A stretch of 64,000 nt of DNA from the NCBI RefSeq assembly GCF_963674565.1, contig NZ_OY771430.1, forward strand, positions 4,402,001-4,466,000. The letters run 5' to 3'. The notes below the pieces were generated by a model that was not told where the DNA came from, searched no databases, and was given only the letters and a program-made list of their open reading frames with translations. Both the position numbers and the translations under genes were made by a program. Every line of letters begins with the position of its first letter. Within the stretch, counting starts at the first letter, position 1. The DNA comes from an uncultured Carboxylicivirga sp. (lineage in GTDB: Bacteria > Bacteroidota > Bacteroidia > Bacteroidales > Marinilabiliaceae). This document shows, in pieces, positions 43,602 to 52,962 of this stretch.

Positions 43602-44894
43602 TTAATCTTCTGAAGTAACTACTCTGATAGAGCTTAGCAACTTCATATCATTTATATTAGTATAGTCGTATTGATAAAAGCCATCTTCTCCAATGGTTAG
43701 CAAAATATCGCCCAATGGAATCACATCAAAGGCATGGATATCATCAAACTGTTTTAGCTGATTGGAAATATCCATTTGTTCGGGCTGTGATGCATTAAAC
43801 ACTCGTAAGCCATCTTCACCATCACAAACAAATAAGTAATCACCATCAATACCTAATCCATGTGGATTTGTTAAGACTACTGAATTTTTAAGCAATGGTG
43901 TTTCTATATTCCGTATATCAATAACATCCAATTGATTGGTGTTGCCTCCGCAAAAGTTATTTGCACGAAGGGTAACAAAAGCATACTCGTCATTTACTAC
44001 AACCGGATCGCAGGCTGTTATGTGGCTGTAACCTGAGATATATTCCGGTACTTCAGGATTGCTAAGACTAAAAATCTGCATTCCACTTTGACCACCTATA
44101 AACAACTTATCGTTTTTGATAAATAATGTTTCAGCATTGTTATTGGTATAAAAACCATTTTTTGAGATTGGTGTATCCAGTGATGTTATGTCGAAAACAT
44201 CAACATACCAACCTTGCTGAATTACGTATAAATAATTCTGATACAACATAAAACGGGCAAGTGAGCCGGTTGTTCCTTGTGTGTCTGAACTTTGTCCTGA
44301 TGCTTCAGCACCTGTTGAATTAAACATTGCATAATCGGCTGTGTAGAGGATGTCGTAATAAATGGGGTAATCATTTTCTATTACTTCTTCGCGTACTTCT
44401 TTAACAGACCAATCAATCACTACCCCTTTTGAGTAATCAATTGAACCAACTCTATAATCATTCTTTGTTTCAGGCACTGTGTAATTAAAAACACTTTTTA
44501 TACGATGTTTTTCCACTGGATTATCAAGTGTTGAAATATCAATGGCCACCAAATCAATATAACTATCGGCATAAAGCAAATCACCTTTGATAGCGATATC
44601 TACATTACCTGGTATTTCAATAAATGTCTTGTAGACAGGTGTTTCAGGGTTTGAGTTGTCATAAACATGTACGCCCTTCATCAACTCATTGATAAAAATG
44701 AAATTGTCTTTAAAATAAATCTTACCTGGCACTTCCAATGGTTGTTCATCAGCTTCTTTGATGCTTTTTCGCAAATCTTCGTACGACATGTAAACAGGTT
44801 CGTTTACCAGATATTCTTCATAGGTTTTATCCTGGCATCCACTCAGTGCCATAAGTGTTATCACAAATAAAATGTAGCTGTACTTAATATTCAT
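43602..44894 (-). CDS. LVIVD-repeat lipoprotein (beta-propeller-like)
   Basis: 430 residues. Lipoprotein signal with lipobox ALSGC (MNIKYSYILFVITLMALSGC, Cys20). The rest consists of LVIVD-type repeats of about 40 residues: LYADSYIDLVAIDISTLDNP, LYVIQQGWYVDVFDITSLDT, LFIGGQSGMQIFSLSNPEVP, LFVCDGEDGLRVFNASQPEQ. Such repeats fold as a beta-propeller, and members are on the outside of the cell with unknown binding targets. Monocistronic, convergent with the TraB gene. Confidence 0.9.
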   Translation of the reverse strand: MNIKYSYILFVITLMALSGCQDKTYEEYLVNEPVYMSYEDLRKSIKEADEQPLEVPGKIYFKDNFIFINELMKGVHVYDNSNPETPVYKTFIEIPGNVDIAIKGDLLYADSYIDLVAIDISTLDNPVEKHRIKSVFNYTVPETKNDYRVGSIDYSKGVVIDWSVKEVREEVIENDYPIYYDILYTADYAMFNSTGAEASGQSSDTQGTTGSLARFMLYQNYLYVIQQGWYVDVFDITSLDTPISKNGFYTNNNAETLFIKNDKLFIGGQSGMQIFSLSNPEVPEYISGYSHITACDPVVVNDEYAFVTLRANNFCGGNTNQLDVIDIRNIETPLLKNSVVLTNPHGLGIDGDYLFVCDGEDGLRVFNASQPEQMDISNQLKQFDDIHAFDVIPLGDILLTIGEDGFYQYDYTNINDMKLLSSIRVVTSED

Positions 44895-44948
44895 AGTCAG
44901 GTTTTAAATCAGTTTATTATTAGATGGCATTTTATCGTAAAGGTTGCT

Positions 44949-44984
44949 TTTGAATAAAAATTCCGAATGGACTGTGTATCTTTA
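44949..44984 (+). promoter_or_regulatory. Promoter of priA
   Basis: TTTG at 44949-44952, a gap of 24, then TATCTTTA at 44977-44984 (one mismatch from TAnnTTTG). The first ATG (44994) lies 9 bp after the -7 box, so the message would be almost leaderless unless the next ATG at 45006 is used. Confidence 0.4.
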
Positions 44985-44993
44985 AAGCCATAA

Positions 44994-47477
44994 ATGCATT
45001 CTTTAATGAGTTCACAAAACCACTTTGCTGATATTATCCTGCCTGTACCTTTACCCAGGCTCTTCACCTATAGTATTCCTGATGATATGAATTCTATGGT
45101 TGAAGTTGGAAAGCGCGTGGTGGTATCGTTTGGAAAGAAGAAATCTTATTCGGGTATTGTTTATAAAATCCATAATAATGAACCGAAAGAGTACGAAACC
45201 AAACCCATTGTTAGTCTGCTCGATTCTGAACCCATCGTTAATAAAGAACAACTTCGCTTCTGGGACTGGCTGGCCGAATATTACCAGTGTACCTTAGGCG
45301 AGGTTTACAAAGCAGCACTTCCTTCGGGGTTGAAGATGGAAAGTGAAACCAATGTGATTTACAATGCCGAGTTTGTTGCTGAGAAACCTCTTTCGGCTAA
45401 TGAAGACAAAATTCTTGATATTGTATCCGCTAAAAAAGTTTGCACCATCAATGAGTTGAATCAATTGAGTGGGTTGAAGAATTGTCTGCCAATTATTAAA
45501 CGTCTGCTTGAATTCAATGCCCTATTTGTAAGCGAGAAATTAAAAGAAAATTACAAAGCCAAAACAGAGAAAGTGCTGTCGTTACATCACTCACACCGGG
45601 ATGAGCAAAGCATGCATTTGGCTTTTGATAATTTATCGCGAGCACCCAAACAACTTGAATTACTGATGTCGTTTCTTTCTCTCAGTGGAGGAATGAATAA
45701 AGCCAATAATGGTGCGGTGGTTACCCGCCAGGAGTTATTGAAGAAGAATAATGCATCACCTGCTGCGTTAAAGGAACTTATCAACAAAAATATTCTGGAA
45801 GAAACAGAACGGAGCATCGACCGTTTAGATCTTTCGGAAAAAGAGAAGCATGAAGCACATCCTTTAAATGAAGCCCAGATAGAGGCTCACGAGCAAATCA
45901 GAGGAGCATTTGAAGAAAAGGATGTTTGTTTGTTGCATGGTGTTACATCGGGTGGTAAAACAGAGATTTATATTCACCTGATAGAGGAACAGCTTCAAAA
46001 AGGTAAACAGGTTTTGTATCTCCTTCCGGAGATTGCGCTGACAACCCAGATTACAACACGTCTAAAGAAACATTTTGGCAATCTGTTGGGTATTTATCAC
46101 AGTAAGTTTGCCGATGCTGAAAGGGTGGAAGTATGGCATAACCTGTTGGAACAAAAGAATTATCAGATAATTCTCGGAGTTCGTTCATCCATATTCTTAC
46201 CATTTAAAAATCTTGGGCTAATCATTGTTGATGAAGAACACGAAAATACGTACAAGCAGTTTGATCCTGCTCCGCGATACCATGCCCGGGATGCAGCTAT
46301 TGTGTTGGCAAGTTTGTTTGGAGCTAAAACCTTATTAGGAACAGCTACTCCTTCACTTGAATCGTATTACAATGCCCAAAAGGGCAAGTTTGCACTGGTT
46401 GAACTAACTCAGCGTTTTGAAGGTATTCAGATGCCCGAGATAATTGCCGTTGACACCCGCGAAGCCCGAAGGAAAAAGAAAATGAATTCTCATTTTTCGC
46501 CCGTTTTGCTTGAACATATGGATAAGGCATTGAATAATGGTGAGCAGGTTATTCTTTTTCAGAACCGAAGAGGTTTCAGTCCGTTTATTGAGTGTGGACA
46601 GTGTGCCTGGGTTGCAAAATGTGTCAACTGTGATGTAAGCATGACGTACCATAAGCACTTTAACCAGTTGGTATGCCATTATTGTAATCATACCCAGAAA
46701 CTTCCTGATGTTTGTCCGGCATGTCATAGTCCTGCCATTGAAACCCGTGGATTTGGAACCGAAAAGATTGAAGAAGAAATGTCGATTCTTTATCCGGATT
46801 ATAAGGTAGCTCGAATGGATTTGGATACTACACGAAGTAAAACAGCCTACGATAAAATAATTGGTAGTTTTGAAGAGGGTAAGATTCAGATTCTGATTGG
46901 AACACAAATGATTTCGAAAGGGTTGGATTTTGAAAATGTAAGTGTTGTCGGAATTTTAAATGCTGACAATATGCTTAATTATCCCGACTTCAGAGCTTTT
47001 GAGCGAAGCTACCAGTTGATGACACAGGTTAGTGGTCGTGCCGGAAGAAAGCACAAGCGAGGGCTGGTTATACTTCAGACATCCAATCCTCAACATCCTG
47101 TTATAATGGATGTGATCAATCACAATTTTAAAAACCATTTTGAAGGACAAATACAGGAACGACACCATTTTAAATATCCACCGTTCTATCGTTTAATTAA
47201 TATCACCATCAAGCATAAAGAGCAGCAAACAACCAAACAGGCTGCCTATTTTGTGGCGAAGCAATTGGGAATAGTTTTAGGAAATCGTGTACTCGGACCA
47301 CAGGCACCGGTTATCAACAGAATTCAAAATCAGTTTATTCAAAAGGTTTTGATCAAGGTAGAAAAGAAAGCTTCACCTGTGAAAGTGAAACAGCTAATAC
47401 AGGAAGTGATTTTTTCGATACAAGCCCAGCAAGCTTATCGCTATGTTACTTTTCAGATAGATGTAGATCCTGCATAA
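44994..47477 (+). CDS. priA: Primosomal protein N' (replication restart helicase PriA)
   Basis: 827 residues from the ATG at 44994; an alternative ATG is at 45006. Helicase motifs: Walker A HGVTSGGKTEIY, DEEH box (VDEEHENTYK), motif III GTATPSLES, and motif VI QVSGRAGRK. The zinc-binding cysteines are present as CGQC..C..C and CHYC..C..CH (binds two zinc ions). The N-terminal 3'BD domain starts FADIILPVPLPRLFTYSIP. PriA reloads the replisome at stalled forks, consistent with the single-copy housekeeping context. A terminator follows directly. Confidence 0.96.
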   Translation: MHSLMSSQNHFADIILPVPLPRLFTYSIPDDMNSMVEVGKRVVVSFGKKKSYSGIVYKIHNNEPKEYETKPIVSLLDSEPIVNKEQLRFWDWLAEYYQCTLGEVYKAALPSGLKMESETNVIYNAEFVAEKPLSANEDKILDIVSAKKVCTINELNQLSGLKNCLPIIKRLLEFNALFVSEKLKENYKAKTEKVLSLHHSHRDEQSMHLAFDNLSRAPKQLELLMSFLSLSGGMNKANNGAVVTRQELLKKNNASPAALKELINKNILEETERSIDRLDLSEKEKHEAHPLNEAQIEAHEQIRGAFEEKDVCLLHGVTSGGKTEIYIHLIEEQLQKGKQVLYLLPEIALTTQITTRLKKHFGNLLGIYHSKFADAERVEVWHNLLEQKNYQIILGVRSSIFLPFKNLGLIIVDEEHENTYKQFDPAPRYHARDAAIVLASLFGAKTLLGTATPSLESYYNAQKGKFALVELTQRFEGIQMPEIIAVDTREARRKKKMNSHFSPVLLEHMDKALNNGEQVILFQNRRGFSPFIECGQCAWVAKCVNCDVSMTYHKHFNQLVCHYCNHTQKLPDVCPACHSPAIETRGFGTEKIEEEMSILYPDYKVARMDLDTTRSKTAYDKIIGSFEEGKIQILIGTQMISKGLDFENVSVVGILNADNMLNYPDFRAFERSYQLMTQVSGRAGRKHKRGLVILQTSNPQHPVIMDVINHNFKNHFEGQIQERHHFKYPPFYRLINITIKHKEQQTTKQAAYFVAKQLGIVLGNRVLGPQAPVINRIQNQFIQKVLIKVEKKASPVKVKQLIQEVIFSIQAQQAYRYVTFQIDVDPA

Positions 47478-47480
47478 ATA

Positions 47481-47516
47481 TAAAAGGATGATAACCGTTG
47501 CTATCATCCTTTCATT
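47481..47516 (+). terminator. Rho-independent terminator of priA
   Basis: Perfect 11-bp stem AAAGGATGATA (47483-47493) / TATCATCCTTT (47502-47512), 5 bp after the stop codon. Confidence 0.85.
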
Positions 47517-47798
47517 ATTAACCTAACCCAAATCTATGAAAAAAAATCTGATAGGATTAATGCAAGACCTGTGCCAAAAGAGGAGATAACATTCTTAATT
47601 AATGTTAGAGGTTCTTAAATAATATCATCTAAAATTAATGTAAGTATTTGTTTAATATGCGATTGTCAGTGTGTCTTTGAGGATTCAATCACAATTTTAA
47701 TACAGTTTTTGCGATTGTGCTAAAACTGTTATTGGCATTATTCAGGCCCAAAAACATCACTTATCCTTTTTTTTTATCTTTACGCAAATTTTTTTGGT
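47517..47798. promoter_or_regulatory. Intergenic region upstream of hldA
   Basis: The priA-hldA gap is 321 bp from the priA stop. After the priA terminator I see only AT-rich sequence without a coding frame. A -7-like TATCTTTA at 47775-47782 lies 17 bp before the hldA ATG, giving a very short leader. Confidence 0.35.
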
Positions 47799-48797
47799 AT
47801 GACACGGAACGAATTTTCGCAATTATTTGATGGATTTGATAATATGCACATCCTTGTGATCGGGGATGTAATGATTGATTCCTACCTGTGGGGAAACGTT
47901 ACGAGGATATCACCTGAAGCACCGGTACCCATAATTGCAACTACTCAGCGGGAAGATCGACTGGGAGGAGCAGCCAACGTTGCTTTAAATATTCAGTCAT
48001 TAGGTGCCACGCCCGTTCTATGTTCGGTGGTGGGGAAAGATGATGCCGGTACTATTTTAAGGGATTTACTTAAGGAAAGAAATTTGCCATCCGATGGCAT
48101 TATTGCTTCCAGCAAACGCAAAACTACGGTTAAAACACGCATAATTAGTCAGAATCAGCATCTGCTGCGGGTAGATGAAGAAGAAGATAAAGCCCTCTCT
48201 ACTGATTTAGAACAGAAACTACAGCAGCATATAGCTGATTTATTGGAAAAGTTTAAAATTGATGCCATCATCTTTGAAGATTATGACAAGGGCATACTAA
48301 CGCCGGCATCAATCAGTTATGCTGTAAACCTGGCTAATGATAAAGGCATACCGGTTTTGGTCGATCCTAAAAAGAGAAATTATAACGATTATAGGCAGGT
48401 TACCTTCTTTAAGCCCAACCTGAAGGAATTTTTTGAAGGCTGTAAGTTGGAAATTAATGCTGATGATCAGACAGAAATGTTAAAAGCAGGTAAAGCCTTT
48501 TTGATGGAACAGGAGTTTGATCAACTAATGGTTACAATGGCCCGCAGGGGAGTTATGATTATAGATAAAAAATCACATCATTTTATTCCGGCCGAGATAA
48601 GAAATATTGCTGATGTATCGGGTGCAGGGGATACTGTGATTAGCGTAAGTGCCTTGTGTCTGGCTTCTGGATTAGAACCTTTTTATATTGCATCAATTGC
48701 AAACATGGCAGGTGGATTGGTATGCGAATATCCTGGTGTTGTACCCATTGATAAACAGGAGCTTCTTAACGAATGTCTCATTAAATTAGCAAAATAG
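47799..48797 (+). CDS. hldA: D-glycero-beta-D-manno-heptose-7-phosphate kinase (PfkB family)
   Basis: 332 residues. PfkB-type sugar kinase: the N-terminal ILVIGDVMIDSYLWGNVTRI, the GGAANVALN glycine motif, ISPEAPVPI, the catalytic loop SGAGDTVISV (catalytic Asp), and VDPKKRNYN. These fit the RfaE/HldE kinase domain. The nucleotidylyltransferase domain found in E. coli HldE is absent, so a separate HldC must be elsewhere. It phosphorylates heptose 7-phosphate at C1 for LPS inner-core synthesis. It stands alone, ahead of parAB by 138 bp. Confidence 0.9.
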   Translation: MTRNEFSQLFDGFDNMHILVIGDVMIDSYLWGNVTRISPEAPVPIIATTQREDRLGGAANVALNIQSLGATPVLCSVVGKDDAGTILRDLLKERNLPSDGIIASSKRKTTVKTRIISQNQHLLRVDEEEDKALSTDLEQKLQQHIADLLEKFKIDAIIFEDYDKGILTPASISYAVNLANDKGIPVLVDPKKRNYNDYRQVTFFKPNLKEFFEGCKLEINADDQTEMLKAGKAFLMEQEFDQLMVTMARRGVMIIDKKSHHFIPAEIRNIADVSGAGDTVISVSALCLASGLEPFYIASIANMAGGLVCEYPGVVPIDKQELLNECLIKLAK

Positions 48798-48865
48798 CAG
48801 GTTGCGATTGTTCGTAACTTAATGCGAAAAATAATCGTACTCTGCCTAAATGTTTAAGAAAAGTT

Positions 48866-48873
48866 TAACTTTG
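48866..48873 (+). promoter_or_regulatory. Promoter -7 element of the parA operon
   Basis: TAACTTTG matches TAnnTTTG perfectly. It lies 62 bp before the ATG at 48936, which supports that start against the upstream TTG at 48897. Confidence 0.45.
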
Positions 48874-48935
48874 GCTTTCGGAAAAAAATTTCCATTTTGC
48901 AAGCCTTAACTTCATCACAAAAAAACACCAAAAAT

Positions 48936-49715
48936 ATGGGTAAGATAATTGCTCTGGCAAACCAAAAAGGAGGAGTTGGAAAAACAACAACAGCTATTAA
49001 TCTGGCAGCAAGCTTGGCTGTACTTGAATACAGGGTGCTGATTGTTGATGCCGATCCACAGGCTAACTCAACCTCGGGATTAGGCTTTGATTTGAAGGAG
49101 ATTGATAATAGTATATATGAGTGTATTGTAGATGGCATCGAACCTAAAGAAGCTATTCTTCAAACCGAAATTGATCATCTTAGTGTAATGCCTTCACACA
49201 TTGATTTGGTTGGTGCTGAAATTGAAATGCTAAACCTTCCTAATCGTGAGAAAGTACTAAGCGGTGTTTTGGAAAAACTTCGCGATCAGTATGATTTTAT
49301 TTTAATCGACTGTTCTCCTTCATTGGGATTAATTACAGTTAATGCGCTTACGGCTGCTGATTCAGTGATTATTCCTGTACAATGTGAATATTTTGCTTTG
49401 GAAGGATTGGGTAAACTTTTAAATACCATTAAAATCATTCAAAGTCGCCTGAATCCTGAACTGGAAATCGAAGGCTTCCTTTTAACTATGTATGACTCGC
49501 GTTTGAATCTGTCAAATCAGGTTGTGGAAGAAGTTCAACGTCACTTCCAGGATATGGTGTTCGAAACATTAATATCACGTAATATTAAATTAAGTGAGGC
49601 ACCTAGTTACGGAAAAGCAGTTGTAATGTATGATGCTACTTCGAAAGGTGCAGTTAACTATTTAAATTTGGCAAAAGAATTGCTGAAGAAAAATAATTTA
49701 GCAGTTAAGAAATAA
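48936..49715 (+). CDS. parA: Chromosome partitioning ATPase ParA (Soj)
   Basis: 259 residues from the ATG at 48936; the long frame back to the TTG at 48897 is not used. The N-terminal deviant Walker A KGGVGKTTTAINLAASLA, the VDADPQANSTSGLG Walker A', the switch II LIDCSPSLGL and the PVQCEYFALEGLGKLL element mark a chromosomal ParA. It forms dynamic gradients on the nucleoid, bound by ParB. It is the first gene of a run parA-parB-DUF5683-mltD with gaps of 29, 30 and 6 bp. A palindromic parS site was not found in the window. Confidence 0.95.
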   Translation: MGKIIALANQKGGVGKTTTAINLAASLAVLEYRVLIVDADPQANSTSGLGFDLKEIDNSIYECIVDGIEPKEAILQTEIDHLSVMPSHIDLVGAEIEMLNLPNREKVLSGVLEKLRDQYDFILIDCSPSLGLITVNALTAADSVIIPVQCEYFALEGLGKLLNTIKIIQSRLNPELEIEGFLLTMYDSRLNLSNQVVEEVQRHFQDMVFETLISRNIKLSEAPSYGKAVVMYDATSKGAVNYLNLAKELLKKNNLAVKK

Positions 49716-49744
49716 GAATTAATTTAATCAATCGATAAAATAAT

Positions 49745-50623
49745 ATGGCGAAAAAAAGTGCTTTAGGACGTGGATTGGGTGCATTGATTGACAATGCAGA
49801 TGAGGTAACGCAGGGTAGACCGGCAGCTTCATCTATAAACGAAATTGAAGTCACAAAAATTGAAGCCAACCCATGGCAACCACGAACTAAATTTGATGAA
49901 GAACGCCTGCAGGAGCTGGCTGCATCCATCAAAGAAATTGGCATTATTCAGCCATTAACACTTCGCAAAATTGGAAAAGACCGTTACCAGCTGATTGCTG
50001 GTGAACGTCGTTTCAGAGCCTCTAAAATTGCCGGATTAGAAAAAGTACCGGCTTATATCAGAACGGCTGATGATGATACCATGCTTGAAATGGCCTTGGT
50101 TGAGAATATACAGCGTGAGGACCTGGATCCGATTGAAGTAGCCATCAGTTATCAGCGATTGATTGAAGAATGTAAATTAACACAGGAAAGCATGTCGGAA
50201 CGTGTTGGGAAAAAACGTTCTACTATTACCAATTATCTCCGATTGTTAAAGTTACCAGCCGAAGTACAGTTAGGATTGGTATCAAAACAAATTGGAATGG
50301 GACATGCCCGTGCTATCGTTAGTGTTGAAGATCCTAATGCTCAGTTAAATATTTATGAGCAGACCATCAAAGACGACCTCTCGGTAAGAAAGGTTGAGGA
50401 AATGGTTAGGGAACTTAATTCTGGTAAGTCATCCAAAAAAGAGAAGAAAACCAATGCTGGCGATCCTGAAGAATACAGAGAGCTCAAGTCTCAACTTTCT
50501 ACTTTCTTCCAAACCAATATTCAATTCTCACGTACAGAAAATGGAAAAGGAAAGATTGTTATTCCATTTAAATCAGATGATGAATTGGAAAAAATCATTG
50601 GGATATTGGATAAAGCCAAGTAG
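49745..50623 (+). CDS. parB: Chromosome partitioning protein ParB (Spo0J)
   Basis: 292 residues. The N-terminal ParA-activating peptide KSALGRGLGALI, the ParB/Srx-like CTPase domain with GERRFRA (box II), the NPWQPRTKF box and VENIQREDLDPIE (box III), then the HTH (QESMSERVGKKRSTITNYLR) that reads parS, and a lysine-rich linker with a small C-terminal dimer domain (VIPFKSDDELEKIIG). It forms a CTP-dependent clamp on parS. Immediately downstream of parA in an operon. Confidence 0.96.
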   Translation: MAKKSALGRGLGALIDNADEVTQGRPAASSINEIEVTKIEANPWQPRTKFDEERLQELAASIKEIGIIQPLTLRKIGKDRYQLIAGERRFRASKIAGLEKVPAYIRTADDDTMLEMALVENIQREDLDPIEVAISYQRLIEECKLTQESMSERVGKKRSTITNYLRLLKLPAEVQLGLVSKQIGMGHARAIVSVEDPNAQLNIYEQTIKDDLSVRKVEEMVRELNSGKSSKKEKKTNAGDPEEYRELKSQLSTFFQTNIQFSRTENGKGKIVIPFKSDDELEKIIGILDKAK

Positions 50624-50653
50624 GAATAATAGCTTTACCGAAAAATAATAGCA

Positions 50654-51313
50654 TTGACCTTAACATTTTCTCATCATAGATGGCTGATTTGCCTGATGTT
50701 TCTGCTTGGGTTCCGGATTTTAGCCGGGGCACAATCCGACACATTGGTGTTACGTAACGACACATCTTATCTGGAAGGAACATCTCTGGAACTGGTTAAA
50801 TCCAAAAAGATTCATTCGCCGCATAAAGCATCTTTCTACGCGGCTATTTTACCGGGTATGGGTCAGATATACAATAAGAAATACTGGAAGCTTCCACTTG
50901 TCTATGGAGGAATTGCTGCAACTGGATATTTTATTCACTTTAATTCGAAGTATTACAGTAAATACAAATCAGCCTACCGCGATTTTATTATTCAAGACCC
51001 TGGAAACAAAAGCTATTTGGAGTTCATACCACCGGGTCTGACAGAATCAGATGTGGTTGGAGGAGCTTATGATTCATGGTTTGAATCTGCTCTTGAAAGT
51101 AAAAAACAATACTACCGTAGATATCGCGACCTAAGTTATTTTATTATGGCTGGGGTATATATGCTTCAGATTGTTGATGCAGCAGTAGATGCTCACTTTT
51201 ACAATTTTAGTATTAGTGATGATTTAAGTATGAGAATAAGCCCAGCTTTAATGGAGCCATCACCTGTTGTAGAAACCGGAGGTGTTGGTATGCAGTTGAA
51301 TTTTAAGTTTTAG
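50654..51313 (+). CDS. DUF5683-domain exported protein
   Basis: 219 residues starting at TTG (50654). No in-frame ATG lies upstream, and the later ATG at 50696 would leave a truncated signal with no basic end, so TTG is chosen. The signal runs to AGAQ (HHRWLICLMFLLGFRILAGA). The DUF5683 core is KASFYAAILPGMGQIYNKKY, a glycine-rich first helix typical of the family, then GGIAATGYFIHFNSKYYSKY. The end is a beta-like region. Function unknown. The gene lies between parB and the transglycosylase gene (30 and 6 bp), so it shares their operon. Confidence 0.8.
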   Translation: MTLTFSHHRWLICLMFLLGFRILAGAQSDTLVLRNDTSYLEGTSLELVKSKKIHSPHKASFYAAILPGMGQIYNKKYWKLPLVYGGIAATGYFIHFNSKYYSKYKSAYRDFIIQDPGNKSYLEFIPPGLTESDVVGGAYDSWFESALESKKQYYRRYRDLSYFIMAGVYMLQIVDAAVDAHFYNFSISDDLSMRISPALMEPSPVVETGGVGMQLNFKF

Positions 51314-51319
51314 TATACT

Positions 51320-52870
51320 ATGTGGTTAAAGAAAGGATTACTATCGCTTTCAATAGTGATGATAGGATTAAGTGCAAAAGGACAAACTACAGTTATTGAC
51401 ACAATACCGGATTACAATCCTGAATATCTGGATGAATGCCTAGACAGTTTAGTCAATCAATGGTATGTTAGCAAATCAGCAACCAACCTGGTTCTTGACA
51501 GTATACCTGTTAATGATAGTATTTCAAAATATTCGTTACCAGATTCGGTTTACATTAATCGTTTGGCTGAAATCAGCTCTCCGATTAATTACACTTTCAA
51601 TTCTAAGGTTAAGTCTTACATTGAGTTGTATACAATAAAACGTCGCGAGCAGGTGCAGACGATGTTGGGATTATCGCAATATTATTTCCCAATGTTTGAA
51701 GAAGTACTGGATTCAAGACAAATGCCGCTTGAACTTAAGTATCTGCCAATTATAGAATCAGCGTTAAATCCACGAGCCTACTCAAGAGCTGGAGCTTCGG
51801 GTTTATGGCAGTTTATGTACTATACTGGTAAGCAGTACGGATTAAAAATTGATTCATATGTTGATGAAAGACGCGATCCCTATAATTCGTCGGTTGCTGC
51901 GGCTGATTTCCTTCAGGATCTTTATGATATTTATAAAGACTGGCTATTGGTAATAGCAGCTTATAACTGTGGGCCCGGTAATGTTAATAAGGCTATTCGT
52001 CGTTCAGGTGGTCATCGCGATTTCTGGAAAATCTATTACCATCTTCCAAAAGAAACAAGAGGTTACGTACCTGCTTTTATTGCTGCAACCTATACATTTA
52101 CTTATGCACAAGAGCATAACTTATACGCTGTTGCATCAGAACTTCCGATTGCAACAGATACCATAATGGTTCAACAGCCATTACATTTAAAGCAGGTTTC
52201 AGAAATGCTAAATGTTAATCTTGATTACCTGCGTGAGTTAAATCCTCAATATCGACGTGACGTTGTACCTGCTAAGAAATATGCATTCCCGTTAAGATTA
52301 TCATTTAACCTGGCAACGGAATTTGCTGCTTACGAGGATACTATCTATGCTCATAAACGCAATAGTTACTTTCCTGGTGGAGAGCTTGTTTCCAATCCTG
52401 AATACACTCAATATACACCCTCTGTACCAAAAGATAAGGCAACCGTTTGGTACACTGTTAAATCGGGTGATGCAGTTGGCTTAATTGCCGATTGGTATGA
52501 TGTAAGAACATCAGACCTTCGTTATTGGAATAATGTTCGTGGTAATCTAATTAAAGTTGGACAAAAACTGGCTGTTTATGTGCCAAAGCACAAAGTAGAC
52601 TACTATAAGAAGATTAACCAAATGAGTTATGCTGAAAAGCAACGTTTAAACGGCCGCTCTTCAGGATCAAAAACTACAGCATCAGCAACTCAACCTGTAA
52701 AAGAAGACAGTAATTACATCTATTATACTGTTCGTTCGGGTGATAGTTTATGGAGTATTGCTCAAAAATACAATGATGTCAGTAACGCTGATATTATGCG
52801 GCTGAATAATTTGTCTTCCGGATCTAAAATTAAACCGGGGCAAAAACTAAAGATCAAACCTAAGGCATAA
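51320..52870 (+). CDS. Membrane-bound-type lytic murein transglycosylase with LysM domains (MltD-like)
   Basis: 516 residues with a Sec signal (to AKGQ). A short linker is followed by an SLT lytic transglycosylase domain (about 115-280): KYLPIIESALNPRAYSRAGA (catalytic Glu in IESALNP), SGLWQFMYYTGKQYGL and AAYNCGPGNVNKAI. Two LysM peptidoglycan-binding domains follow, near 377-425 (VWYTVKSGDAVGLIADWYDV) and 469-515 (YTVRSGDSLWSIAQKY). It cleaves glycan strands with anhydro ends. It is the last gene in the parA operon and ends in a terminator. Confidence 0.93.
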   Translation: MWLKKGLLSLSIVMIGLSAKGQTTVIDTIPDYNPEYLDECLDSLVNQWYVSKSATNLVLDSIPVNDSISKYSLPDSVYINRLAEISSPINYTFNSKVKSYIELYTIKRREQVQTMLGLSQYYFPMFEEVLDSRQMPLELKYLPIIESALNPRAYSRAGASGLWQFMYYTGKQYGLKIDSYVDERRDPYNSSVAAADFLQDLYDIYKDWLLVIAAYNCGPGNVNKAIRRSGGHRDFWKIYYHLPKETRGYVPAFIAATYTFTYAQEHNLYAVASELPIATDTIMVQQPLHLKQVSEMLNVNLDYLRELNPQYRRDVVPAKKYAFPLRLSFNLATEFAAYEDTIYAHKRNSYFPGGELVSNPEYTQYTPSVPKDKATVWYTVKSGDAVGLIADWYDVRTSDLRYWNNVRGNLIKVGQKLAVYVPKHKVDYYKKINQMSYAEKQRLNGRSSGSKTTASATQPVKEDSNYIYYTVRSGDSLWSIAQKYNDVSNADIMRLNNLSSGSKIKPGQKLKIKPKA

Positions 52871-52901
52871 TTATAGTTCACAGGTCTTTATATAAAAATG
52901 T

Positions 52902-52940
52902 AATTTCTCCCTAATTCTTTTAGTGGAGAAATTTTCTTTT
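52902..52940 (+). terminator. Terminator of the parA-mltD operon
   Basis: Stem AATTTCTCC (52902-52910) / GGAGAAATT (52925-52933), 9 bp, with a 14-nt loop, followed by TTCTTTTTATTTT. Confidence 0.75.
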
Positions 52941-52962
52941 TATTTTGGCACTAAATATTGCA

